The notes beneath the pieces are model-generated. The model did not search any database. It was given only the letters and a program-made list of their open reading frames with translations, and had not been told where the DNA came from. A DNA stretch of 64,000 nucleotides from the NCBI GenBank assembly GCA_003024785.1, contig PUQB01000261.1, positions 248,001 through 312,000 of the forward strand, read 5' to 3'. The stretch is from Selaginella tamariscina (lineage: Eukaryota; Streptophyta; Lycopodiopsida; Selaginellales; Selaginellaceae). Of this stretch, positions 28,386-40,409 are shown piece after piece (the stretch's first letter is position 1; every line of letters begins with the position of its first letter). Position numbers and translations under genes: made by a program.

Positions 28386-29811
28386 GAGGAGAAGAGAGAG
28401 AGAGGAGGGAGAGAGAGACGAGGAGAGGAGAAGAGGAGGAGAGAGAGGAGAGAGGAGGAGAGAGAAGGAGGAGAGAGAGGAGAGAGGAGAGAGAGAGGAG
28501 AGGACTTCGTGACTGTAAGTAATCTACATTCACTTGAAAACTAGCTCTAAAGTTAAATATTAAGAGCGCAAATACTCCACATTAGATGAAATAATAAATA
28601 TTAGATGATACCAATTGTATAGTGATTTATTATATGATAATTATTAACTAAGTTTAGGAAAATAATGATTTATACTATAAGAAACAAATGAAATAAAATT
28701 TGTGCATAATATATTAAGCCTTACTTTTGCAGCTGCATCTTATACATGTTATTGGTTTCTAAAGCTTCTGCTAGCTCCGTCTCCAAGTAGACAAGTCTCT
28801 CTAGTGTGTCACCCCACAACGATGCCTCTTTTAACTTGGAAAATTTCTGCTCCAGTAGCTCATTTTCCTAATCAAAATAAAATCTACTTAATGTATATTA
28901 GTACATTAATACTCGGTGAAACAACATTAAAATCAATTTATTATATGTATTATAAACTAGCATATATATTAGTAATATACTAGGATATACCAGTATTTCA
29001 TAATATATGATGTATATACATGCATACATTACATATTACATTATTTTTACCTCTTGTAACCTCTGTAACTCATGCTGCAATAACTCATGTGTGCTGACTT
29101 TTGATGTTAATTCATGCTCCCGTCTGATTAGTTCCGAATTATGGTTTTGTAACCTGGTCAGCTGATAACAAAAATTAGTTGCTGTAATTCAAATATTGAA
29201 ATATTAGTGACAAACTATGCGTTTAATTAATATTATACCATGTAATGTAATACAGGCATGTACTAGATATACATAAGCAGGATACATCACGTTATGCCCA
29301 CCCACCCACACATGCACACGCAGTTGACGTGTTAGAGAAGACAGGAGAATGGTACCTTCTCCAGCTCGTCAAACACACACAAGTAAATACATACGAAACT
29401 ATATTAAATACCTCCTTTTTGAGTTGGTCTACACCTGAATCCACTTGTTGAACAGCAAGCTGTTCATTAGACATCTCCAAACACTCGATCTTCTTCCACA
29501 GATAAGACTCTTTCTCTTGAAGCTCCTGTTTTAACCCTTCAGCTTCTGCCTGCCAATGCATACAAAGTCCTTTAACACACACGCACACACCCACGTGTAC
29601 ACGTGTGTATATTTATATACCTCTTTAGCAGCAACCATGTCTAGCAGTTCTTGTATCCGCCTCTCTAGAAGCTGGACCTTGGTTTTTGGCTCTTCTTGTG
29701 GCTGTTTCTCAGAAAGCTCAATCTTCAGCCGTTCATTTTCCCTCTTCAAACGTGCACATTCGGATTTCCTTCATATAAAATAGTATATATCAACTTATAT
29801 ATATGTTTTGT

Positions 29812-29856
<45 letters not shown>

Positions 29857-32800
29857 TGTTAGATGTTATACACATGTATATTTATGTATATGTTACCCAA
29901 CGCTGAGAAGAACGCTCTCATTTTGGAGCTGGGACTGAAGCTGCTTAATAGTTTCTTCAAGCTCCACTTTAGCCGCTTCACATTCTTTCAGCTTGATTGC
30001 CTCCTCTTCTAGTAGCCTCTTCGCCGCTTCTAAGTGTACTATCTTTTCACACAGGACAGCCTCACGCTTCTACATAATCAATTAGCTAGTGTTACATGTG
30101 TGTGTGTATGTGTCCCTGCACGCAAAGTGTGTTTGTTTATATATACCTCTAATGATGCAACTTTCGAACGAAGATTCTCAATATCTTGATCAGTATGTTG
30201 CTTCCATTTCTTTCGCCCACATTTCTCATTCGTCTCTTGTCTTATGACTTCCAGCTGGTTTGTTCTTCCTTGCACCGGTGTGGAGACCTACATTAAAACA
30301 TTCTTTGTAATATACCATTATATATTGAATTATTAGACACATACATATTACAGTATTAGCTAACCAACATATAAAAGCTCACCTCTGACTGCAACTCATC
30401 ATTTCCTATTTGCCTTGACACTACAATCTGCTTCTCAAGTTCTTGAGATTGACACTGGATAAAGATTAAATATATGATGGATGCGTGTGTGTGTAAACAC
30501 ATGTCACAGACACACATATATGCATGCACATACACACAACTATGCAGGATGTACCTGAGCATGAGTGTCTTCTTTCTCCTTGCTTAATTCGGACACCTTG
30601 AGTTCAAGCTCTTCGTTCTGGTGTTTTAGGTCTTGTATAAGCTGTTCATACTCGGACTTCTGGTGGTTAACAGTTTGCTCGTATGCCATCTCTAAGTCTT
30701 CTACCTTCCCTGAGATGATAAACGCTCTGCCTTGAGAGTCTTGACATGTGGACTCCATGTCAAGCTCTAGCATATGTACTTTGGCCTGTAAAAGATGTAT
30801 ATGTATATAACATATACATCACACACATACACAAACACACACACACACACACACCTGTAAAGTTTCAAGTAGATTCAGGACATTTCCATCAAACCGGTCA
30901 CATTCAGCTTCTAACTTAGTTTCGAAGCTTGTCACCTTCTGCTCCAAACTGCATACCGTTTTCTTGGACTGCTCCAAATCCATCTCAGCTTGCTCACACC
31001 TATTAAAATAATCGCATCACACACACGCGCATGCACACAGACACACACAAGCCATTATAATGAAACCTGTTCTTTAGCTCCAACTTCTCATCTTCGATCT
31101 CTTGGCATTCAACTTTGAGCCTTCGCAGTTCATCTCTCAAGTATGCGATTTCACATGCATTCTCCTCTAGAGCATGTTTCAAGAAGCCTTGAGTCTTCTC
31201 TTCTTTAACAAGTTGCTTCACCTTCATGTGTAAATTATACATCATTTTATATATATACACATAATATTTATATTACCTTTGAGCACAACAACTCAATTTC
31301 TTCATTACATGCAGCAAGTTTCTGATCCGATTCCTTTAAAAGCTCTCCGAATTGCTTGTCCAAAATGGAAATGGTGGCCATTACCTGCATAAGACATGTG
31401 GATTGCCCAATACGAAAGATATGCATGTGCGTGCGTACACGACATCATTACCTTCGGGTTATTCATGTTAATGCGATCTTCCATGGACTGAACGTCCCGG
31501 ACCCTGTCTTCAGATTCTTGTACATTCTTCATGAGAGTGAAGAAAGAGCTCCTCAGCTCCTTCACATGGAATATAAAGTCCTGCTTGTGTTCTTGATCAC
31601 TTGCACCTGGGATATACCTCTGCAGCTGCTCACACAGGTCCCTTATCAGATTCTGCCCAACACATTTTTCCAGGTAATATGCTTGTCGTTCTTCTTCAAG
31701 CCGCTTTATTTCATCCTGCAGCTTCTCCACCATCTGTTTGAAACAGTATATGTGTGTGTACACATACACGTAAGTATGTATGTACACTTATATGTATATG
31801 TATTTACCTGTGGCGCTTCTCTATCCTTGAGTATATCTTCCAGCTTCTCCTTCTCGTCTTTGGTTGCAAGTAAAAATGTCTCAAGCTGCTGGTTTGATTC
31901 CTGCATAGTGTCCAGCTCCTGTGCAAACTCCATAACTTGTGCTTCAAGTTGGTCCATTCTCCGTGCCCTGTTCTCCTCGACCTCTGTGTAACTCTTGAGC
32001 ACAGTCTCGAGCTCAAGTTTCTCCATTGTCAGCTCCAGCACCTTTGTCTCCAAGTCTTTCAGCTTGTTTAAGCTTTCGAGTCCTTGTTCAAGCTCAGCTT
32101 CATTTCGTACGGAGCACTCCTGACAAGACAAGAACATTGGGTGTGTGTCTGTGTGTAAACAATCTCTGTATATGTGAAGTAGAAAAACCAGAAGAAAAAA
32201 GTGAAATCACATGTTCTTCATCGTAGAGTATTTTATCCATGTACTCTGACTTCTACAAATACACCTCTCTCCTTCTCTCTCACACACGCACACACGCATA
32301 CTCACACACACACAACTTGCAAACCTTCTGCATGCTCGACAGCACGTCTTCAAGCTTCGTTTTCTCCATTTCTAGCTCTGTCACTTTCTTCTGAACTTGT
32401 TCGAATTTCCATCGGCACACAGCTTCATCATGTACAGAATGTTGCTCCATTTCCATGCTACTAGCATCATTGTAAAACTGTTCCTGAATACAGATAATTC
32501 TGTGTTATACGACACGAGTAGCATTCTTAATCGTGTATTACCTGCTGATAATCCTCACACTCTTTAAGCTTCTCCTCATCCTGTCCTGGTTGAGCACCAT
32601 TCACTTCCTGGACATAGTTTATTTATATTACATTACTACCATATTACTTGATCATTGTTAACATCATAAGCATTGACAAGGATTAAAATGCATAATGATT
32701 ATGATTAACTACCTGTAGCAGGCGTTCGAGGTTTGCTTTCTCCACTGTAAGCTCGAGCATCTTGTTTTCCAAATGCATACACCGTTCCTTAAGCTCATCT

Positions 32801-33316
32801 ACTCCGTATAGACTTTCCACCTGATCCATTTTCGTTCTAGCATCCTCATGGGGTCTGTAAAAAGAAAATATTAGTACATTAAAATTAACATAAATATGTA
32901 GCACCTCAGCATGCTTTCCAGATTTTCTTTCTCCATTGTGAGCTCACTAACTTTCAATTCCATAGCTTGCAGCTTGTCCTCAAACTGAAACCACGCATTT
33001 ACAGAGACACATTATATATATTAACTACATTTTAGTGACAGTTTCTCCTTATGGTAAATCCTATAATTTTACCGCACACACACACGCATGCACGCGCGCA
33101 CACACACACGCACACCTGATGAAGTCCAGAATCCATCAGCTGTGCTTCCAGCTGTTCGATTTTGGACCTTCTAGCATATTCCTGTTCCCTGTAACTCCTC
33201 AGCATGCATTGTAGCTTAGTTTTCTCCATCTTGAGCTCATCCACCTTTCCTCCAACTCCTGAAGTTGCATGGAACTTTCTTCAGGCTCTTCTGCTATCAC
33301 AATACATGAAAACTGT

Positions 33317-33378
<62 letters not shown>

Positions 33379-33765
33379 ACCACTATACCATGAAGTTCAT
33401 TACATGTTGAAGCTTGAATATCCTTCTGCTCTATGTAGCATGCCAGCATATTTTCTAGCTTTGTTTTCTCTGCTGTTAGCTCTGTGACCTTTATCTCTAA
33501 CTCTTTCAGCTGAGTGGAGTTGTCTTCAGACTCATCAATACGACCTGAAAACGTGTGTGAAAAAGGCGTGTTTGTTGTGTTGTTTCTGTGTGTGTGTGTT
33601 ACATTAACATAAAACGTAGATGTGTAGATAAATAGATCAAGAAGCAACGTGACTTGCTGATGTGTAAGATAAATGCATGGATGATGAAGTATATATATCT
33701 AAATATAAGAAACAATATATATACAGTGTGTGTGTCTATATATATATAATATATATAATATATAT

Positions 33766-33808
<43 letters not shown>

Positions 33809-35667
33809 ACACTCTCTCTCTCTCTCTCTATTTGAGATACCACGGGTACATGATTTGAAACCTGGTACTGTAACATGAATAGTAGATATATGTTTATGCG
33901 TGTGTCTCTTACCTCGGGATGATGTGAATTTGAATCCACATTAATGTCTGAGTTGCTCCTCTTTTGAATCCTAAACCTTCAACCAAGGCCTCCAAATCTC
34001 CAAGCTGCTTATTTCCTGTTGTATAACAGCCAGGCTGCCTCCCGAGCTCCTCCATTACAACTTTAAGTTACTCAAGTCCTCGGCAACACAAAAGACCCGG
34101 GAACATCTTGTTCTTCATCAACTTCGTCACTTGAACTGTCATTCCTGTTGAGATGGATAATCCTGTCTATGTTCTTATCCATTGTCTCTGCTGCATAGCT
34201 TGATTCACTGCATCCTTCCTCTCCTGCAGGAAATATGTCACATAGAAAGAGAGAGATGTGGCTTTAACTCTCTCACCTTCAGCACAAGGATTATTATAGA
34301 TTTTGCACTTGGCAAGAAACCGAGTGTGCTTCGTGTAGTCCTCGAGTGTGTCTTCCAGCTCCCGTATAGTCAAAAGCAGCTCCATATTGGCTTCCCGAAG
34401 ATTTTGAACCTGGCGTTTAATGTAGAGTTCGTTCTCTTCTCTCCTGATTCCAGGAACACATGTTACGTATATACATATATGTATACAAATACATATGTGC
34501 GTATGCATATGCGTATGCCACTAATATGTACCTGGCCAAGTTTCCCTTGAGCTCCTGGATTATGCAAATGTGATCTTCACATATAAGCTCTCCTTTACAA
34601 GTTCTTCATTGGCCCTCTTGAGCTGCTCGAGCTCAGACCTCATGGTCTCCTGCTGTTGTTTTGAAGTCTCTGGTTCTTCTTCCTCTGCACGCATTATAGC
34701 CTTCTGCTTTGTGTTTTGAAGAGTTGGGGAAGTAAGGGAAATGTATGATATAGAGACCATACCCGACACCTTCTCTGTAGGCTGCTAGTCGGCGAACTTG
34801 GTGATGGTGGCTGCATCCTGCTGCACCCCACTACCACAGGAGATGATTTCCTACACTAAACTGCACTTACACAGACTCATTATAACAAGTAACGACATCT
34901 ACATACATATTTATGTATATATACATAGCTTACCGTCCGAAAGACACTGAAGTGGACTCCTGGTCTGGCAAGGTGCTGAATACTCAGTATCTCCATCCGA
35001 TCCATGTTTTGATCCTGTGTTTAGCCAGTTGAAAGGCTTGTCCATGGTAGTTTTAGGAGTCAAGCACTGTATGGTCACCTGTATTCGTGCAAAAAGAAGA
35101 ACATCTCATACTCATGTCTGTGTGTGTGCGTGCAGATGCATGTAACCTTGGAACTCACATGCAAGAGCGTTCCTGCATAACAGAATCGTAATGGTAAAGT
35201 CACGGAAGCTGGAGAAGCGGCTCCAACATAATCTGAGATATTGAAAATCACTTCTCCAAGTACACAGGATCGTGAAAGTCCCTGTAAAACAGAGATTTAA
35301 CTACACACATACGCAAAATACAACTTGTTACTACTGACCTTGGCTAGCACGAACTTGTAGAGTTTTTCATCGTACTGAAGAGTTCTTGTGTCCAAGAAGA
35401 GCTTGACCGTCTCATTAACAGGATCCCATTGGCAATGCCCGTTTCGAACAGAGACCTTGCGTGTCCTCCCAGTGACTCTTCCAGAATCCAATGCAACAAG
35501 TGATACATATAGCTTATCCCATGAAGTATGTGGAACCTTAATACGATATGTTAGTATGATATGTATGTAAATAATGATGCATATGTTACCTGTGTAGCGT
35601 GGAACTGGAGACGAAAATCCACCTTCTCCTTGACCTTCTTGGACGGTCTCCTAGTGCAACTGAACAT
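28082..35667 (-). CDS. NT-C2 / coiled-coil 'myosin heavy chain-related' protein, copy B
   Basis: The ATG is at 35665-35667. First exons (minus strand): 35590-35667, 35339-35536, 35159-35281, 34934-35078, all in phase. They encode an NT-C2 domain (VDFRLQFHATQVP, WDKLYVSLVALDSG, VRNGHCQWDP, TRTLQYDEKLYKFV, LGEVIFNISDY). About two dozen short exons of heptad-rich coiled coil follow. The last exon ends ELKEMQERYMKMSMRFAEI, then EREELLMTVKTLRSTN, with its stop at 28082-28084. A coiled-coil unit of the form L-E-x-K-V-x-E-L-x-x-E-K-x-x-L-E-x-x-L recurs in six exons between 31.8 and 33.55 kb, against three in copy A. The family is thought to link membranes and cytoskeleton. The 3' end is better preserved than in copy A. 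Exon 5 is disturbed: stops near 34830-34860 and one-base losses near 34780 and 34606. These may be assembly errors or early decay. Confidence 0.8.
28343..28504. repeat. Long imperfect (GA)n purine tract in copy B
   Basis: About 160 bases of GA/GGA purine-only repeat with a few interruptions, directly upstream (minus sense) of the last coding exon of copy B. On the coding strand it is an unbroken pyrimidine tract ahead of the splice acceptor. Copy A has no such tract at the equivalent position. Confidence 0.95.
33321..33383. repeat. (TC)n(AC)n compound microsatellite in a copy B intron
   Basis: A TC run passes directly into an AC run between two coiled-coil exons of copy B. Confidence 0.95.
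33738..33830. repeat. (TA)n(GA)n and (CT)n microsatellite cluster in a copy B intron
   Basis: A TA-rich run is followed by a long GA run, then by a CT run, so the GA and CT arms could pair as a hairpin. Confidence 0.9.
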
Positions 35668-36752
35668 CTTGAGTGGTAAGTTATTCTCTCACAGTAGCTG
35701 CTAAACCTGTGTTTGAAGTCCTCACACGGAGGCTTTCCATCCTGGTCCTGCGGAACACGCTGATCCTCAAGTTCCTGCATTGTATTGTTACTAACACAAA
35801 GAAACACAAACACAATATGCACACAATATGCAATATATGCCCACACAAAGTGGTAAACAGTGTACCGCAAGCAGGTTGGACAATCATTTGTTGGCAATGA
35901 AAATTTGGATACTTTGAGCCACCAACCGGCCAGCCTTGTTGAAACTTTACAGAGAGCTTTATACTACTGTAAAGGCGAATACAACAAGTAAATTGTGAGT
36001 CTATATAAGAACAAGTCTAATCTTATATACACATAACAATGAATGCATTGCAGAGATTTTTCTGTATAATTTTAATAAATGTCTACAGGAAGTGTCTAAC
36101 CCTTTGTGTGTGGGAGAGAGATCGACATAGTTAAGTTGATGCAATGACATTTCTTCAACCTTGATGACATATTCGACCTACTTAAGGGATTTCTGGGGAT
36201 TTTAGCCATCGTTTACGGGATCCATGGGGATCTGATGGGATGAATATGATGTGACACTAACCTTAGGTCACGCAAAAACTACATTCCTTGCGGCGCTTCT
36301 TCTTTCTGAAGAAACCGGCTTTACAGACCTGATCCGTGAATGACGTGCAGGCCGCCATAGATACACCTCGCTTTCTCCCTCTTCAATCTCCACTCTGACG
36401 CCCCAAAAACCCTAAGGCGGGGAACACATGAGAATTAAATGTGCGGGAGAATATGCCTCTAAACGGTCCCAATAAAAGAATATCCAGTATAAATATTCTC
36501 CAGGAAAAGAATATTTTTACGAATATTCCACCGGGAAAGGAACAGTTTACCACACTTAATAATTCAATTCAAGTCGTGCACATGAAAAAAAACATTTGAG
36601 ACATTATGGTTTTGGACACTATGTAGTTAAGAAATATTTTAGTGCCAATTCATTGTATGTATACACATCAACATAAATATGTACACACAAGTTTAATTAA
36701 TTTTAAATATTAAATTGATCTATTAATCAATAAGCATCAAATTATTAGATTA
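35668..36752. promoter_or_regulatory. Upstream region of copy B, with telo-box
   Basis: The region separates copy B from the 3' end of AP-1 sigma. A perfect telo-box AAACCCTAA is at 36407-36415 and a TGACG word at 36396-36400, in a less AT-rich patch at 36120-36420 that copy A lacks. Sequence at 35690-36060 and 36430-36560 is shared with copy A. Some of it may be 5' UTR with an intron. The promoter role is inferred. Confidence 0.45.
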
Positions 36753-36847
36753 CTACTTGGTGGCTTGCACTATTATATTTGAAATCGAGTTGGTTTCCTC
36801 TTTAGCATTCTCCACCAAAGTATCCTGCAGGAAATGGAAATTAGCTG

Positions 36848-36903
<56 letters not shown>

Positions 36904-37473
36904 TCTACGTGTATGAACGTGAGGAAGAATAATAAACTCACCTGAGCAGAGATAACTCTCGAGACAGACTTTTTGCTGGACTCTTGCAGCTCCCCACCGA
37001 TAAAAATCTCATCCAGTATAAAATAGGCCTGAAAAGTAAAAGCTTGAATATAAGTAGATATATACATATAAATATTATATGTATACTATTGTCGTTGCAT
37101 ACCTTGTGGAAGCTGAAGATGAGATCCAGCTCACAAACCTGACAAATGTGCAAGACATGTGTTTCATATATATACAGACAAATATATGTACATGTAAATG
37201 CAAACAATTTATGGGTGTCTATAGATACACGCAATATTGAAACATATATCATGTCTGTATGTACAAGCCTGCATATACTATATGTATTTACGCATCTTGT
37301 GTACTGTGTGTATACACGTATAATATACATACAGACATACACCGACTTACATTTCCGAAGTACCGGTCAAGGACCTGAACGTAGTGATGTATCAATTCAA
37401 GGCCATCCAATTCATTGTCTTCAGCATCCATGCAGATGCAGAAGTAAAGACTTGCATACCTATATATGTGTAA

Positions 37474-37520
<47 letters not shown>

Positions 37521-38246
37521 CATATATATATATACACACACACAGTGTAAATTAAGGAATATACTAAAGCAACAGTTTTCAATTCTAATGTACTGTTCAC
37601 CTGACGCACTATATTTTTATAGATATTGTAATGTGTGTGTGTGTGTGTGTGTCAGGTGAAGTGTAAATTAGAGCGGTTCAGATTTGCAGTTTTTTTCTAT
37701 TTACATAATTGAATAGCGCTAATCAAAACACATCTACTCTAACAAGAAATTCTAATTACAAAATAATACATTAATGTAACTCTAGCCTGATAGTATGATA
37801 TAGATTAATAATATGTCAATTGGCACACACAGTCACACACAACACACACACTTAAGTATATGGACATACTGTATAACACTGTACAGACACACACACATCA
37901 TTTACTGTGTGTGTGTGTGTGTGAATCTGCATTTCCTTAAATGTAAGAGATTTACCGTTTATAAATAACTTTGAGGCCCTTCCATTCCACAACATTACAA
38001 AGCTTCGGTCCCCTTGGGAGTATAACAGCACTCAGCTCCCGGATCGCCTACAAATATCAATACATTAATTAATTAGATATACACATTAATAAAACACACC
38101 TTTGTTCTTTCTTCTGTGTATACGGCGAATACCACTTGGTCAATCTCACCTTACCTTGCCGGCGACTAATCAGCAATATAAAATGGATCTGTACAAACAA
38201 GATCTCACATTGTTATGAGCAGCTACAGATCGGATTCACTTACCAT
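36753..38246 (-). CDS. AP1S: AP-1 clathrin adaptor complex, sigma subunit
   Basis: Exons on the minus strand: 38244-38246 (ATG only), 38100-38188, 37956-38047, 37351-37459, 37103-37138, 36942-37028, 36753-36824. The small subunit of AP-1 supports clathrin-mediated sorting at the trans-Golgi network. Hallmarks: [40 protein letters not shown], the RYASLYFC and [20 protein letters not shown] segments, the [19 protein letters not shown] block, the [16 protein letters not shown] segment and the ending [16 protein letters not shown]. Length (about 160) is normal. A first coding exon of just ATG followed by GTAAGT agrees with the known plant gene structure. Exon 38100-38188 is 89 bases where 90 are needed; one base is missing near 38108-38113 (TQK..RTK region), probably a consensus error or else a frameshift. 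The PPR gene starts divergently. Confidence 0.92.
36849..36900. repeat. (GT)n(GA)n compound microsatellite in an AP-1 sigma intron
   Basis: A GT run passes into a GA run between the last two AP-1 sigma exons. Confidence 0.95.
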
Positions 38247-38346
38247 GGCTTCCTTGGCACCAAACAACCCTAAACCCGTTAAACAAGATTCCTGGCATAT
38301 ACTAGTATAATTCAAATGGTATATACCCGAATCCTTTTCAAACCTA
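38247..38346. promoter_or_regulatory. Compact divergent promoter between AP-1 sigma and PPR gene
   Basis: Only about 100 bases separate the two start codons. It contains AACCCTAAACCC at 38266-38277, a telo-box variant. Transcription of both genes probably starts in or around this stretch and each other's first exon, which implies overlapping 5' UTRs. Confidence 0.5.
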
Positions 38347-40409
38347 ATGCACACAAGAAACGAGTGTTTGCAGATCATCCAGTCGTGCAAGACACTACCA
38401 GAAGCCAAGGAAGTGCACTCCTCGTACGGACCAGGCCAGACTATGACGAGTTCGTACGGAACAAGGTCGTGGAGATGTACGGCAGGTGCCGGAGCGTGGC
38501 AAGCGCACGGCAGGTGTTCGAAACCATTCACGAGAAGAGCAGCTTCTCGTGGGACCTCATGCTGCAGGTGTACACGAGGAACGGGCATCTGCGGGAGGCG
38601 GTCGAGATCTTCCACGCGATGCCCATACACAGCGCGGTGTGTACGACGGTGATGCTGGAGGCGTACGGCCGGAACGGGCGTCTGCGCGATGCAGAGCACG
38701 TCTTTGAAAAGATCCCCGAGAAGGACATAGTGGCATGGACCGCAATGGTGTCCGCATTTGCCCAGAACGGGCATCTGCAAGAGTCTTTAGATATCTTCGA
38801 GAACATGCCCATGAGAAACTCCGTGTCGTACACGGCTGTCTTAGACGCGTGCGCGGGAGAGGGGCGTGTAGACGCTGCAGAGAAACTCTTTGAGGAGCTT
38901 CCTGAGAAGAACCTCATGGCGTGGACCGCGCTACTTACGGCGTACGCACAGATCGATTTACAGGCGGCAGAGGAAATCTTCCACGCGATGCCCCTGTGGA
39001 GCGTTCTCTCGTGGAACGTCATCCTCACTGCATATGCCCAGAGAAGGAAGCTCAGACAAGCCGAGGAGGTGTTCTCCGCGATGCCAACACTCGACACTGT
39101 ATCGTACACCACAATGGTTTCGCTATACTCCCAGACTGGGGATTTACAGAGTGCCAAGGAGATTTTCAGCACGATGCCGGCTCGGGATCTGGTTAGTTAC
39201 AATGCCATTCTTACTGCATATGCCCAGTGTGGGCATATGCAAATGGTGGTGGATATATACAACAGAATGCCCGAGCACGGGATGGTTACGTGGAGTGTGA
39301 TGCTGTCTGCGTTTGCAGAAAACGGGCTCTTCGACAACGCCCGGAGTCTGTTCAAGAACATGCCGGTACAGGACCTGGTGTCACAGACGACCATGCTGGG
39401 AATCTGTAGCCATCTCGGAGACTTGCATTCCGCAGGAGATATCTTAAGATCGATGCCGGTGCAGAACCTTGTGTGCTGGAACAGGATCCTCTCTCTGCAC
39501 ACTGGGAACGGGCGTGTTAGAGAGCTTTTCGAGCGGATGCCACAGAAGAACTTGCAGTCGTGGAACATTCTCCTCTCCGTCCATTCCGGAGCCGAGGAAG
39601 CGAGGGTGGTGTTCGAGCAGATGCCGGAGCACGACCTGGTGTCGTGGAACTCTCTCTTGTCTGTGTATGCCCAGAAGGGGCATCTGGACCTGGCTATTCA
39701 GACATACGAATCTATGCCGGACAAGAACGTCGTATCAGGAACGACAATGTTGTGTGCGTTCTCTCGTAACGGCTGTCTATCCGAGTCGAAGTTTCTGTTT
39801 GATGCAATGCCGGAGCGGAGCCAGTTAACGTGGAACACCATGCTTGTGATGTATGCTGAGAAGGGACATATACATCTTGCCAGGAAACTCTTCGGCTGCA
39901 TGCCGGAGATCGATATGGTATCGTGGAGTACCATGGTTGATGCTCACACACAGGCTGGGGAGTTTAGAGATGCACTTGGAGTATTCTATCTACAGAAGCT
40001 TGTGATTGATCCAGGAGGTGCAAGCTTCGTTTCGGTTCTTATATCGTGCAGTGGGATAGGGAAGGTGTATATCGCACGGTCGATATTCTGTTCTATGTGT
40101 GTGGATTACCAACTAGAATACAGTAAACAGCACTACTCTTGCATGGTTGATCTTCTTGGGAGAGGTGGTTATCTGGAAGATGCTTTGGATTTGGTCGGGA
40201 ATATGCCGTTTGTCCCCGACATTCTGGATTATACTTCGCTCCTGGGAGCCTGTCGGTGTTTCGGGGACATGAAACAGGGAACTGACGTGGCCACTCGGCT
40301 TCTTGAGATGTATCCCGGCTATACTGCGACCTACTCGCTTCTTGCTAACATGTATAAATGTGGTAATGTATTAGAATATATGCATCGTTATGTAAAAGTA
40401 AGTTTATAG
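38347..40409 (+). CDS. Pentatricopeptide repeat (PPR) protein with about 17 short tandem repeats
   Basis: This is an intronless reading frame. From about 38440 it encodes some 17 back-to-back PPR motifs of about 31 residues, each built like V-A-W-T-A-M-V-S-A-F-A-Q-N-G-H-L followed by a MPE/K turn. Next come a longer repeat (SFVSVLISCSGIGKV), then HYSCMVDLLGRGGYLEDALD and a TSLLGACRCFGD block typical of the E-region lead-in. Such proteins bind organellar RNA one base per repeat. No DYW deaminase domain follows: the frame ends at 40407-40409 soon after LLANMYKCGN, perhaps cut short or spliced there. The uninterrupted frame can start at 38316, but ATG 38347 begins ECLQIIQSCKTLPEAKEVHS, the conserved N-terminus, in another frame. 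The two meet near 38419-38422, so one base seems to be missing. Confidence 0.88.

Noticed and set aside
28173..28544. Plus-strand frames rich in RERERE across the GA tract
   Set aside because: Pure purine repeat translation in an intron of copy B.
31356..31991. 211-codon plus-strand frame within NT-C2 copy B
   Set aside because: It is antisense to in-phase coiled-coil exons of copy B and contains their introns; serine-rich composition is what reversed coiled-coil codons give.
38528..39172. Long minus-strand open frame (214 codons) inside the PPR gene
   Set aside because: It is the antisense shadow of the repeated PPR codons; the plus strand carries the clear PPR motifs and the antisense frame has no family features.
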